37,282 bases of DNA from Phycisphaerales bacterium. Its GTDB lineage: Bacteria > Planctomycetota > Phycisphaerae > Phycisphaerales > UBA1924. A model generated the notes under the pieces. That model saw nothing but the letters and a program-made list of their open reading frames with translations, made no database searches and had not been told where the DNA came from. Position 1 is the stretch's first letter. Each line of letters begins with the position of its first letter. The translations under genes and the position numbers were made by a program. Shown here in pieces: positions 1 through 8,355 of the stretch. The stretch lies in the NCBI GenBank assembly GCA_029260435.1, contig JAJDDG010000125.1, forward strand, positions 1 to 37,282, read 5' to 3'.

Positions 1-1053
1 GGATGGGTTGCATTGGGTGTTGCGGCGGTTGGGGTGCTTGTTTGCGCGAGCGGGGTGTTCGGGCAGGAGAAGAAGAGCGGGCGGACGTGGGAGATGCGCA
101 CGCCGCCCAAGACGACTCCTGCGCCGCTTGTTTTGGAGCCGGCCTCGATCGAGTTGGGGGATGTGCGCCCCGGCGAGAAGTATCCGGTGGAGATCATGAT
201 CCGGAACACAGGGGATGAGATGATTGTGATCGGTGAGACACGGAGCACGTGCTGGTGCGCGGTGACGGAGTTGACGGATAAGTCTGTCTTGGCGGGGGAG
301 TCGGTGAAGCTGGTCGGCGAGGTGGAGGCGCCGGACGAGTTGGGGATGCTGGAGCGGCATGTGTATCTGTTTGTGGAGGGGTATTCGCAGCCGATCGGGA
401 TTCCGATCAGGGGCGAGGTGAGCCGTGGGATACGGGTGCGAACGGAGGCGGCTCCGGGTGGAGCCGAGTATGTGCTTGCGCACCTGGAGAGCGTTGATGG
501 TGAAACATTCAGCGTGTTGAGTGTTGGGAACACATCGGTGCTCGGCGAACTGGGCGGTGCGCCGGTATTCGCGGGTGGTTTTGATCCGGAGACTGACGCG
601 GCGCGGAGTGAATACACGGTGCGGGTGCCCGCGCCGATGACGAGCGGCGGGTACCTGAATACATGGGTCGGGATCGAGACGGATCGGGAAGATGTTGCGG
701 TCGTGGATCTCAATCTGCAGAACCGCGGCGGCTCGGCAGCGAAGCGCCCCCCAACTGCTTTTAGGTTTGAGCGTGTGTATCTCGGCGCGGTGCGTGCGGG
801 CGAAACGGTGCGGGTGAGCAATATCGCCCTGCTGCCGGGCGGCGAGGCGCTGTACGCGGTGGAATCGGTGGAGTGTGTGGGCGGGATCGAGGCGGTGGTG
901 ATGGGCGCGCAGAGCGCGAAAGAAGGACCCGAGGTCGGGTTCGGGATCACCGCGACACGTTCGGCGCCGGGGCTATTGATCGGCGAGGTGCGGGTGTGGT
1001 TTGCCACGGGCGCGCGGGGTTCGTTTTATGTGATCGGGAAAGTGGTCGAGTAA
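1..1053 (+). CDS. DUF1573-type secreted protein, 5' end cut by window
   Basis: The reading frame is already open at base 1, so the true start most likely lies left of the window; the TTG at 13 is only the first in-window start-like codon. The visible N-terminus is a hydrophobic Ala/Val/Gly stretch ending near FGQE, which looks like the end of a signal peptide. Residues of about 40-125 (counted from base 13) carry the DUF1573 pattern: a beta-rich segment with LGDVRPGEKY, then IRNTGDE and a Cys-Trp-Cys in STCWCAV, as in immunoglobulin-like domains of Bacteroidetes and planctomycete exported proteins. A second similar beta segment appears near the C-terminus (VYLGAVRAGETVRVSN). Function is unknown; an extracytoplasmic structural or binding role is inference. 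The gene converges on hrpA. Confidence 0.75.
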   Translation, partial: GWVALGVAAVGVLVCASGVFGQEKKSGRTWEMRTPPKTTPAPLVLEPASIELGDVRPGEKYPVEIMIRNTGDEMIVIGETRSTCWCAVTELTDKSVLAGESVKLVGEVEAPDELGMLERHVYLFVEGYSQPIGIPIRGEVSRGIRVRTEAAPGGAEYVLAHLESVDGETFSVLSVGNTSVLGELGGAPVFAGGFDPETDAARSEYTVRVPAPMTSGGYLNTWVGIETDREDVAVVDLNLQNRGGSAAKRPPTAFRFERVYLGAVRAGETVRVSNIALLPGGEALYAVESVECVGGIEAVVMGAQSAKEGPEVGFGITATRSAPGLLIGEVRVWFATGARGSFYVIGKVVE

Positions 1054-1071
1054 GACAGGGAGACCCCTTCA

Positions 1072-1090
1072 CCCGCGCCAGCTGCGCGGG
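1072..1090. terminator. Short GC hairpin after the DUF1573 gene
   Basis: CCCGCGC (1072-1078) pairs with GCGCGGG (1084-1090) around the loop CAGCT. It lies 18 bases past the stop at 1053 in a convergent intergenic region. No T-run follows, so intrinsic termination is uncertain. Confidence 0.35.
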
Positions 1091-1094
1091 CTTG

Positions 1095-1282
1095 CCCTCT
1101 CCCTCAAGGCAACAAATTGCATCAAACTCCTCCGACGCCAAGCACACGCTCTGATCAGCTTAAAACTACAGTGTCAGACTGTTCCGTCGATCATACTTTT
1201 TCAAGAATATGTTGATCTCGTAAGTCCTGATCTCAAAACGATTTCCACCAATGATGCAATTTGTTGCTCAAGGGGAGAGGGG
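1095..1282. repeat. MITE-like element with about 30-bp terminal inverted repeats
   Basis: The left arm (1095-1125) and right arm (1252-1282) are inverted copies. The inner 16 bases TGATGCAATTTGTTGC match exactly, and the outer CCCTCTCCC/GGGAGAGGG part has a few mismatches. The roughly 126-base centre is visibly more AT-rich than both neighbours and has no coding capacity that I can support. It sits between two convergent genes, a common resting place for miniature inverted-repeat elements or REP-like repeats. No target-site duplication is obvious. Confidence 0.5.
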
Positions 1283-1306
1283 GCAGAGAAGACATGCCCA
1301 TCCACG

Positions 1307-4300
1307 CTATTCCTGGCGGACCTTTGCCCACTGTTTTTGCAGGCGTTGTGGGGAGACGGGGAGGGAGGTGCCGAGTTCCTGCGCGAAGAGGGAGACGCGG
1401 AGTTCCTCGATCATCCAGCGGAAGCGATCGAGCTGCGGGTCGGTGATGCCCATGTGCTCGTGGTATTCGCGCTGGCGCTTTGCGGCGTCGGCGAAGGGGG
1501 CGATGTTGGCGGTGGATTCGATGGATTGGGCTTCGGGGGTGCGCGCGGCTTTCTCGATGCGCAGGCGCGCGGCGCGGAGGTAGCGCGGGATGTGGGTAAG
1601 CCATTCGTAGGGCGTGCTCGTGAGGAATCCTTTGGGGAGCAATTCGGTGAGTTGGGCGCGGATGTCCTGCCCGGCGTCTGCGGCGGCGAGCGGACGGGTG
1701 TCCAGCGCGAGAGCGAGGCTATGGTGCTCGGCGAGGATTGCGTTGACGAGCGCGGCTGCGGCTTCAGTTGCGGGCAGGAGGGTGTTCCACCCGAGGTCGA
1801 GGCGGCGGGTGAACTCGGCGAGCGTGCGGATTTCGTCGCCCCGGACAACGCCCTGCATGAAGAGGATCTGCGCGATGAGGGTGGTGAGCTGATGGGCGAG
1901 CGTTGCGGGGTCATCGAGCAACGCGAAGCGGGGGAGCATTGACTCGAACGATGGGATGTCCTGGGGGCGGAGCTTGAACTCGGAAGTGAGACGGATGGCG
2001 AAGAGGCGGCGGACGCCGAGGAGGGTCGCTTTGCGGGCGGCGGCGCGGGATTCGAGGAGGCGGAGGGAGACTGCCTCGCCCTTGTCTACCAGCGCGGGGA
2101 ACGCGCGGGAGGTTGACGCATCGGGGAGGGTGACAACAAGTTTGTCGGGGATGTCGGGGAATGACCAGTCGGTGATGGAGTCTTTGTGCCAGTCCTTGTG
2201 CTGAGCGGCGGAGAGTGTTGCGCGGACTTCGTGGGCGAGCTTGCGGCGGAGGGCGGTGATGTCACGCGAGGTGCCGAGGGATTTCCCACGCTCATCCACC
2301 ACGTTGAGCCTGAGCGAGAGGTGATCGGGGAGATCGGCGGAGTTCCAGACGGCTTTGGGTACTTCGACCCCAGTGGTGTGCTGGATCGCGGCGCGGGCGT
2401 CTTCCATGAAGGACGGCTTGATGGGGGTTATTTCGTCGAGGACTTTAGAAAGGACATTAGGAACGGGCCCGAGCTGGAGACGGAGGGCCTTGGGGAGCGC
2501 GCGCATCGCCTCGGTGACTTTGGATTTCACGAGGCCCGGCATGACCGATTCGACTTTGGCGGGTTCGACGGATTGGAGGGCGCGGACTGGGACTTTGGCG
2601 GTTGGGCCGTCGTCCGGGCGGGCGGGGTCGAAGACATATGTCAGTTCGATGGACTCGCCGGCGGATTGGACTTCATCGGGGAATGTTTCGTCTGCTACAG
2701 AGTCTGCGAGTTGTGCGTCCTGCTCCTGGAGGAAGAGGATGTGCGGGTTTTCGTGCTCGGCCTGCTTGCGCCATGTGATGAAATCCGTGAGGGTGGCGAC
2801 GGTCTTTGGGATGCGGGCGTCGAAGAATGCAAAGAGAGCAGCGGCGTCCGCGATGAGGTCGTAGCGGCGCTCTTTGATCTGGCGGAGCTTGACCTGCTCG
2901 ATGAGTTCGGCGTTGTGTCGGATGAATGGTGCGTCGAGCGTGGAGTCGCATTCGACGAGGGCGTTGTGGATGAACATCTCCCGGGCAAGGGTGGGGTCGA
3001 TCGGTGCGAGATCGACGAGGCGGCCCTTGTGCAGCTCAAGATCCCAGAGTGAGACACGTTCGCGGATCTGTGCGCGCCCCGCGCGGGCGTCCCAGATGGG
3101 ATCTGCGTGGGCGCGACGGATGAGGTGCGCGGCGGCGTCTTCGATCCATGCGGGCTGGATGGGCGCGACGGTGCGGGCGTAGAGCCTTGTTGTCTCTGCG
3201 ATCTCGGCTGCCATGAGCCACTTGGGGTTGGAGCCTCGGGCGGTGGAGCCGGGATGGATGAGGAAGCGGGAGCCGCGTGCGCCGGCGTAGTCGCGGTCGT
3301 CGGTGCGCTTTGCGGTGTTTGAGAGGAGGCCGGTGAGCAGGGCGCGGTGGATCGCTTCTGGGTGGGCTTTGCGGGTTGACGTTTTGAGACCGGACTCGCG
3401 GACGAGCTGCTCGAGCTGTCGGCGGGTGTCCCACCATTCGCGGAGACGGGCTTCGGAGAGGAACTCGGCGATGCACCAGCGGCGGAGTGCGGAGCGGCCC
3501 AGCTTTTCGCGCTGGGCGTGGTATGCGCGCCAGAGACGGAGGAGTGCGAGGAAGTCGGAGCTATCGTCTTCGCTTGCCCATTTCTCGTGGGCTGCGTCGG
3601 CGGCGTCCTGCTTGTCGGCGGGGCGATCGCGGGGGTCCTGGATTTCCAGGGCTGCGGCGATGACGAGGATCTCTGCGAGACAGTCTTGCTCTGCGCCGGC
3701 GAGGATCATGCGGGCGAGGCGGGGGTCGGTCGGGAGACGGGCGATCTCACGGCCCAGGGGTGTGAGGGTTGCTGCGTGGTCTATCGCGGCGAGTTCTTCG
3801 AGGGTCTGGATGGCATCGCGGATCATCGATGGGCGGGGCGGGTCGAGGAAGGGGAAGTCTTCCATACGGCCCAGCCCTAAGGAGAGCATCTGGAGGAGTG
3901 CGCCGGCGAGGTTGGTTCGGAGGATTTCGGGAGTGGTGTGCTCGTCGCGGGCGCGGAACTCGGAATCATCGTAGAGGCGGATACAGATCCCGGGCGCGGT
4001 GCGGCCGCAGCGGCCGGCGCGCTGGTTGGCGGCGTCCTGGGCGATGGGTTCGATGGGGAGGCGCTGGATTTTTTTGCGGGGTGAGTAGCGTGAGATGCGT
4101 GCTACGCCTGTGTCGATGACGTAGCGGATGCCGGGGACGGTGAGGGAGGTTTCGGCGACGTTTGTCGCGAGGATGATGCGGCGGCCCTTGTGCGGCGCGA
4201 AGATGCGCTTTTGTTCTGTGTTGGAGAGACGGGCGTAGAGGGGGAGGATTTCGGTTTGCGGGGGGCAGTGCTTGCGGAGGATCTTGTGTGCCTGGCGGAT

Positions 4301-5302
4301 CTCGCGTTCGCCGGGGAAGAAGATAAGTATCCCCCCCCCGCCACCCCCCCCACCGCTGCCCCCACCACTCCCCTTGGCGGTGTGGTTTTCCAGTTCATCG
4401 ACTGCGCTGCGGAGTGCTCGCTCCATTGGCTGGGAGAGGCCGGGCGAGATGGGCTCGACGAGGGGGGTCTCGAGTGGGCGGAAACGGGTTTCGACGGGGT
4501 AGGTGCGGCCCGAGACTTCGATGATTGGTGCGTTGTCGAAATGGTCGGCGAATCGCTTGGGATCGATTGTGGCGGAGGTGATGATGAGCTTGAGGTCGGG
4601 GCGTTTGGGGAGGAGATGCTTGAGGTAGCCCAATAAGAAATCGATGTTGAGCGAGCGCTCGTGCGCTTCGTCGATGATGATGGTGTCGTAGCGCTCGAGT
4701 CGGCGGTCTGTGGCGGTTTCGGCAAGGAGCATCCCGTCGGTGAGGAGCTTTACGAGTGTCTTTGGTGAGGATTGATCCGAAAAACGCACCTTGCAGCCGA
4801 CCTGCTGGGCGAGTGGGACCGCGAGTTCTTCGGCGATTCGTGCTGCGACGGAGCGTGCGGCGATGCGTCGGGGCTGGGTGTGAGCGATGGCTCCGGCGAT
4901 GCCTCGCCCGAGTTCGAGGCAGACTTTGGGGAGCTGGGTGGTTTTGCCGGAACCGGTTTCGCCACAGATGACGACAACCTGGTGCTCACGGATGGTTTGG
5001 GAGATTTCATCGCGGCGTGCGGAGACGGGGAGGTCTTCTGGGTAGGTGATTTTGGGTCGGAGGCCTTCGCGGAGGGCTCGCAATGCCTGAGAATCGCGTA
5101 TCTCCTGCTGGAGCTTTGAGATAGCGTGGTCTATTGGTGAGCCGATGTTCGCACGCATTTTCGTACGGCGGATGCGTCGCTGGAGTCTGCGCTGGTCTGC
5201 GAGCATGCAATGGGGGAGCGCATCGAAGAGTTCGCGCGAGGTGCACGGGGGATCTTTCGGAAGAGGTTTATTGCCAAGATTGTGGTTTGGACGGCGTGGC
5301 AT
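1307..5302 (-). CDS. hrpA: ATP-dependent RNA helicase HrpA (DEAH box)
   Basis: A 1331-residue protein, close to the usual HrpA length of about 1300. The N-terminus resembles the HrpA lead-in (LPHCMLADQRRLQRRI), which supports the start at 5302. The helicase core is complete: Walker A GETGSGKTTQLPK near residue 120, TQPRR, the DEAH box in IIIDEAHERS, SAT, and motif VI QRAGRCGR. The HA2/OB-fold region and the long C-terminal DUF3418-type extension typical of HrpA follow. HrpA unwinds RNA and in Escherichia coli is linked to stalled-ribosome rescue and mRNA processing; that role here is from the family. Oddity: a Gly-rich insert encoded by C-tracts lies in the helicase core before FFPGEREI. A GATAAT box lies just upstream on the minus strand, but I see no convincing -35 or ribosome-binding site. 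Confidence 0.95.
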   Translation of the reverse strand: MPRRPNHNLGNKPLPKDPPCTSRELFDALPHCMLADQRRLQRRIRRTKMRANIGSPIDHAISKLQQEIRDSQALRALREGLRPKITYPEDLPVSARRDEISQTIREHQVVVICGETGSGKTTQLPKVCLELGRGIAGAIAHTQPRRIAARSVAARIAEELAVPLAQQVGCKVRFSDQSSPKTLVKLLTDGMLLAETATDRRLERYDTIIIDEAHERSLNIDFLLGYLKHLLPKRPDLKLIITSATIDPKRFADHFDNAPIIEVSGRTYPVETRFRPLETPLVEPISPGLSQPMERALRSAVDELENHTAKGSGGGSGGGGGGGGILIFFPGEREIRQAHKILRKHCPPQTEILPLYARLSNTEQKRIFAPHKGRRIILATNVAETSLTVPGIRYVIDTGVARISRYSPRKKIQRLPIEPIAQDAANQRAGRCGRTAPGICIRLYDDSEFRARDEHTTPEILRTNLAGALLQMLSLGLGRMEDFPFLDPPRPSMIRDAIQTLEELAAIDHAATLTPLGREIARLPTDPRLARMILAGAEQDCLAEILVIAAALEIQDPRDRPADKQDAADAAHEKWASEDDSSDFLALLRLWRAYHAQREKLGRSALRRWCIAEFLSEARLREWWDTRRQLEQLVRESGLKTSTRKAHPEAIHRALLTGLLSNTAKRTDDRDYAGARGSRFLIHPGSTARGSNPKWLMAAEIAETTRLYARTVAPIQPAWIEDAAAHLIRRAHADPIWDARAGRAQIRERVSLWDLELHKGRLVDLAPIDPTLAREMFIHNALVECDSTLDAPFIRHNAELIEQVKLRQIKERRYDLIADAAALFAFFDARIPKTVATLTDFITWRKQAEHENPHILFLQEQDAQLADSVADETFPDEVQSAGESIELTYVFDPARPDDGPTAKVPVRALQSVEPAKVESVMPGLVKSKVTEAMRALPKALRLQLGPVPNVLSKVLDEITPIKPSFMEDARAAIQHTTGVEVPKAVWNSADLPDHLSLRLNVVDERGKSLGTSRDITALRRKLAHEVRATLSAAQHKDWHKDSITDWSFPDIPDKLVVTLPDASTSRAFPALVDKGEAVSLRLLESRAAARKATLLGVRRLFAIRLTSEFKLRPQDIPSFESMLPRFALLDDPATLAHQLTTLIAQILFMQGVVRGDEIRTLAEFTRRLDLGWNTLLPATEAAAALVNAILAEHHSLALALDTRPLAAADAGQDIRAQLTELLPKGFLTSTPYEWLTHIPRYLRAARLRIEKAARTPEAQSIESTANIAPFADAAKRQREYHEHMGITDPQLDRFRWMIEELRVSLFAQELGTSLPVSPQRLQKQWAKVRQE
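4331..4373. repeat. C-tract low-complexity run inside hrpA
   Basis: Nine consecutive C (4331-4339), then eight (4344-4351), then shorter C-runs. On the coding (minus) strand these are poly-G codons giving a Gly/Ser-rich linker. Homopolymers of 8-9 bases inside a gene are prone to slippage. Confidence 0.8.
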
Positions 5303-5828
5303 TGGCGTTAGAATCTTAGTATTATCGGATGGAGGGGATGGGGGCAGAGAGTCAGAGATGTGTGTTATTGGACATTAGTTGATAATCGATTCTTATCGTT
5401 GCGCGAGCGTTCTGCATCACGCTGCGAGGAGTTCTCTTGTGCGAGATCTTATTTCGCATTGGAGCGGCGGAGATGGGCGGGTGCATTTGATATATCCGGG
5501 CGTTATTGGCTGGGTCGATAATGTGCTAATCGGACATAAACCAGAGCGTCGAGGCGGGTTATTTTCCGGCATTCGGAAAGAGAGCGGAAAATCGCTTGCA
5601 TTAGAAATGACAAGGTGTTATCACAATGTTCGCCCGTTGGCTGTTCGGGCAACGCTCCTTCGTTCTACGAAATATCTAATATTCTGATTCTCCATTCAGC
5701 CTGTGTTTTTTGATCGTCTTGGTCTGTGGTGTTTCGGGAGCATCGTGCTCCTTGGACAGCACAGAAGATACTCAACCGTTGGGTTGTCCCGCTGCGTGGC
5801 GGGCGCCGCACCGGAAGGGAGATGTGTT
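5303..5828. other. Intergenic region upstream of hrpA and the secreted-protein gene
   Basis: About 525 bases without a supportable gene. It is more AT-rich than its surroundings at its left and centre. It must hold the hrpA promoter (minus strand) and that of the gene at 5829. Two small hairpins lie in the probable 5' leader of the latter: GGAGCA/TGCTCC (5737-5751, loop TCG), and a CCCGC/GCGGG pair about 40 bases further on. A reading frame at 5379-5687 has no start signal or recognisable features and is not called. Confidence 0.5.
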
Positions 5829-7271
5829 ATGTGTCGTAGTGAAACTCTCAAGCTTGTGTGCGCCACGTTCGTTGCTGGCGCCGCTTCTGCCGCTTATGGC
5901 GAGCAGATCATTGACACCCAGAAAGCTGCTCTTGATATCAACGTGCAGATTTCGGCGACCGATACGGTTCCCGGGATTGCCGCTGCTACCACGCTCTGCT
6001 ACTGGGACAACGGGGCCGCTGGCTCCACACCGTTCGGTCACTCCTCTGAGCAGGACACCGCGGTTGGCTGGTCGGCTGTATACGACGATTTTTGCGTCGA
6101 TGCGTGTACCTGCCTGAAGTTGGACGAGATCTCGGCCGACTTCCTGACGACCTCGATGTTCGGTACCTGGGCTGGCGCCTCGGCTTGCCTGTACATCTAC
6201 ACCGACTGTGATGGTTGCCCCGATCGCCTCGTTGCGACGGCGTACAACTCGAACAACGGTGATGACAACGCGAACCCCGGTTCGCAGCCCCGTAAGATCA
6301 CCCACACGTTCAGCGACTTCTACCTGAACAACGGCTGGGATCAGCTTCTTGACGAGATCGTTCTTGATGCGGGTTGCTACTGGATCTCCGTCGTCCATAA
6401 GGGTGACGGCAGCTGGACGGATCGTGGGTGGTGGTGCACGACCGAGTACCGCGAGTACCGGATCAAGGCCGCTGAGCCCACAACTGAGTCGGAAGACTTC
6501 ATGATTGCCCCGTGCACGAAGATCTCCGAGACCAACACCGGCAAGCGGGACTTCGCGTTCTGCGTGATCGGCGAGTCTTCGGACATCCTGTGCGACAACG
6601 GCAACTGTGACACGATGGGCAGCCCGTCCGCTCTGGACACCTCGCTCCCCTCGACTCGCTCTGCTGATCAGTTCCACCTCCGTCGCGATGCGAACCTTTC
6701 CATCGTCGAGGTGTGCCTCATCAACAACTGTGATCCCCATCGCTCGTTCGTCGAGATCTACGATGGCGATTGCTACCCGATGAACGTCGTTGCGACGTAC
6801 TTCGATCCGATCGTGCAGCACGCTCTTGACAGCTGGGGCCAGCCTCTCTACTCGACCGGCTTCAACGGCTACCCCGGCGGCGATCCCGTCTGGCGCCTGA
6901 CATGGTGCATCGAGAACGGTCTGGCCCTCACGGGTTGCGCCAACTACTGGGTCGCTCCCATCGGTAAGGGCACCGGCACCTTCGGTGAGCGTGCGTTCTT
7001 CGCGTTCCGTCAGAACTGCAAAGAGCACTGCCTCATCAAGATCGCTGAAGGTCAGTTCTACAACCACCCCGCTGATTACTGGTCGCCCGTGTCCTACGAA
7101 GTCGGTACCGCGAAGGACTTCGCGTTCTCCGTCTACGGCACGTTGGCTGACACCCAGGCTGACGGCGGCAACGGTGACGACACCGTTGGCGACAACGGGC
7201 GCGGCACCATGCAGGAACTGCGTGACGCCATCAGCTCCTTCGGTTTCAACACCATCAACAATCGTCAGTAA
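5829..7271 (+). CDS. Secreted Cys-rich protein, unknown function
   Basis: The start at 5829 is chosen because GGAAGGGAG lies 6-15 bases upstream and a signal peptide follows at once (MCRSETLK, a hydrophobic core, then ASAAYGEQ). The mature protein is about 455 residues, acidic, rich in Asn, Asp and Trp, with many Cys probably in disulfides. Two related halves can be seen: each ends with a strand of the form K-x-DFAF-x-V-x-G (KRDFAFCVIGE near residue 250, AKDFAFSVYGT near 435), preceded by Trp- and Cys-rich beta-type sequence. The C-terminal tail is a Gly/Asp-rich linker and a short helix (MQELRDAISSFGF). Codons end mostly in C, unlike the G-ending neighbours, which suggests high expression or separate origin. 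It is monocistronic, with a strong terminator downstream. Confidence 0.8.
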   Translation: MCRSETLKLVCATFVAGAASAAYGEQIIDTQKAALDINVQISATDTVPGIAAATTLCYWDNGAAGSTPFGHSSEQDTAVGWSAVYDDFCVDACTCLKLDEISADFLTTSMFGTWAGASACLYIYTDCDGCPDRLVATAYNSNNGDDNANPGSQPRKITHTFSDFYLNNGWDQLLDEIVLDAGCYWISVVHKGDGSWTDRGWWCTTEYREYRIKAAEPTTESEDFMIAPCTKISETNTGKRDFAFCVIGESSDILCDNGNCDTMGSPSALDTSLPSTRSADQFHLRRDANLSIVEVCLINNCDPHRSFVEIYDGDCYPMNVVATYFDPIVQHALDSWGQPLYSTGFNGYPGGDPVWRLTWCIENGLALTGCANYWVAPIGKGTGTFGERAFFAFRQNCKEHCLIKIAEGQFYNHPADYWSPVSYEVGTAKDFAFSVYGTLADTQADGGNGDDTVGDNGRGTMQELRDAISSFGFNTINNRQ

Positions 7272-7330
7272 TCCGCTCACGGGTTGATGACGATGCCTGA
7301 CACTCTTCGGGGTGTCTGAAAAGGCAATTG

Positions 7331-7366
7331 ACGCCCCGGATCGCAAGGTCCGGGGCGTTGTTTTTT
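7331..7366 (+). terminator. Rho-independent terminator of the secreted-protein gene
   Basis: A perfect 10-bp stem, ACGCCCCGGA (7331-7340) with TCCGGGGCGT (7349-7358), with an 8-base loop, is followed by TGTTTTTT. It isolates the upstream gene from the pyr cluster. Confidence 0.92.
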
Positions 7367-7396
7367 GGAGATCTGGTGGAGGGCGGGGGACGGCGG

Positions 7397-7426
7397 TTGG
7401 ACAACTGCACGCGGAGCCACGATGAT
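7397..7426 (+). promoter_or_regulatory. Candidate promoter of the pyr cluster
   Basis: TTGGAC (7397-7402), an 18-base spacer, and GATGAT (7421-7426) match the sigma-70 pattern moderately. The predicted start falls within a few bases of the pyrB ATG at 7435, where no Shine-Dalgarno sequence is visible, so a leaderless message is possible. Confidence 0.35.
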
Positions 7427-7434
7427 CCGCGCCG

Positions 7435-8355
7435 ATGGGATTCGATTCGGCGCGACACCTGATCGACCTGGATCACCTCGGCGATGACGAGGTTGGTGCG
7501 TTGGTTGATGAAGTAGTGGCGCTCTCGGAGGGCGGGGGCACTGGCGGGCTGGTGGGGCGGTCTGTTGCGATGGTGTTCTTTGAGGCTTCGACGAGGACCC
7601 GGCTCTCGTTTGAGGCTGCTGCGCGCGGGTGTGGGACGACGGTGACGCGATTCGATGCGGGGACGAGCAGCATGGTGAAGGGTGAGACCCTCGCGGAGAC
7701 GGTGCGGACTGTTGAGGCGATCGGGGCGGACTACCTTGTCATACGGCACAACGGGAGCGGCTCGGCGGAGCGTGCGGCGATGGCGGTGCGGGGGGCTTCG
7801 GTCATCAATGCTGGGGATGGGTGGCGGCGGCACCCGACGCAGGCGCTGCTGGATGCTGCGACGATCCGGGGTGCGCTGGGACAGATCCGGGGGGTGCGTG
7901 TGGCGATCGTGGGAGACACGATGCACAGCAGGGTTGCGCGGTCGAACGCGGCGCTTCTAACGAGGCTTGGCGCGAGCGTGGTGTTTGTGGGTCCTAGTGC
8001 GATGACGCCTGATTGGTCCGGCACGCTGGGGGTTGAGGTGAGCCACGATCTGCGGAAGGGAATCGCGGGCGCGGATGTGGTGTACACACTTCGGTTGCAA
8101 CTCGAACGGCAGCGCGGCGGGGCTGTTCCGTCGCTCGGCGAGTATCACCGCTTGTTTGGGATCACGCGGGAGCGGCTCGGGTGGGCGAACGAGGGGGCGG
8201 TGGTGATGCATCCTGGGCCCGTGAATCCGGGGGTTGAGCTGGCTGGTGAACTGTTAGATGACCCGCGGTGCCTTGTCCATCAACAGGTTGCGATGGGTGT
8301 GTTCGCGCGGATGGCGGTGCTGCGGATGCTAGAGAGGGAGCGGTGCGATGGGTGA
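7435..8355 (+). CDS. pyrB: Aspartate carbamoyltransferase catalytic subunit
   Basis: 306 residues, the usual catalytic-chain length. It joins carbamoyl phosphate to aspartate, the committed step of pyrimidine synthesis. The carbamoyl-phosphate loop FFEASTRTRLSFE (STRTR at 52-56), the SSMVKGE loop (Lys 82) and the HPTQ motif (133-136) are intact. The C-terminal VMHPGPVNPGVE segment is also typical. The ATG at 7435 is used because the two ATGs just upstream (7422, 7425) are in another frame. No regulatory subunit (pyrI) is next to it. The end overlaps pyrC by 8 bases, which indicates translational coupling. Confidence 0.96.
   Translation: MGFDSARHLIDLDHLGDDEVGALVDEVVALSEGGGTGGLVGRSVAMVFFEASTRTRLSFEAAARGCGTTVTRFDAGTSSMVKGETLAETVRTVEAIGADYLVIRHNGSGSAERAAMAVRGASVINAGDGWRRHPTQALLDAATIRGALGQIRGVRVAIVGDTMHSRVARSNAALLTRLGASVVFVGPSAMTPDWSGTLGVEVSHDLRKGIAGADVVYTLRLQLERQRGGAVPSLGEYHRLFGITRERLGWANEGAVVMHPGPVNPGVELAGELLDDPRCLVHQQVAMGVFARMAVLRMLERERCDG

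Noticed and set aside
5379..5687. Reading frame of about 100 codons in the region before the secreted-protein gene
   Set aside because: No ribosome-binding site, no domain-like pattern, and composition typical of intergenic sequence.
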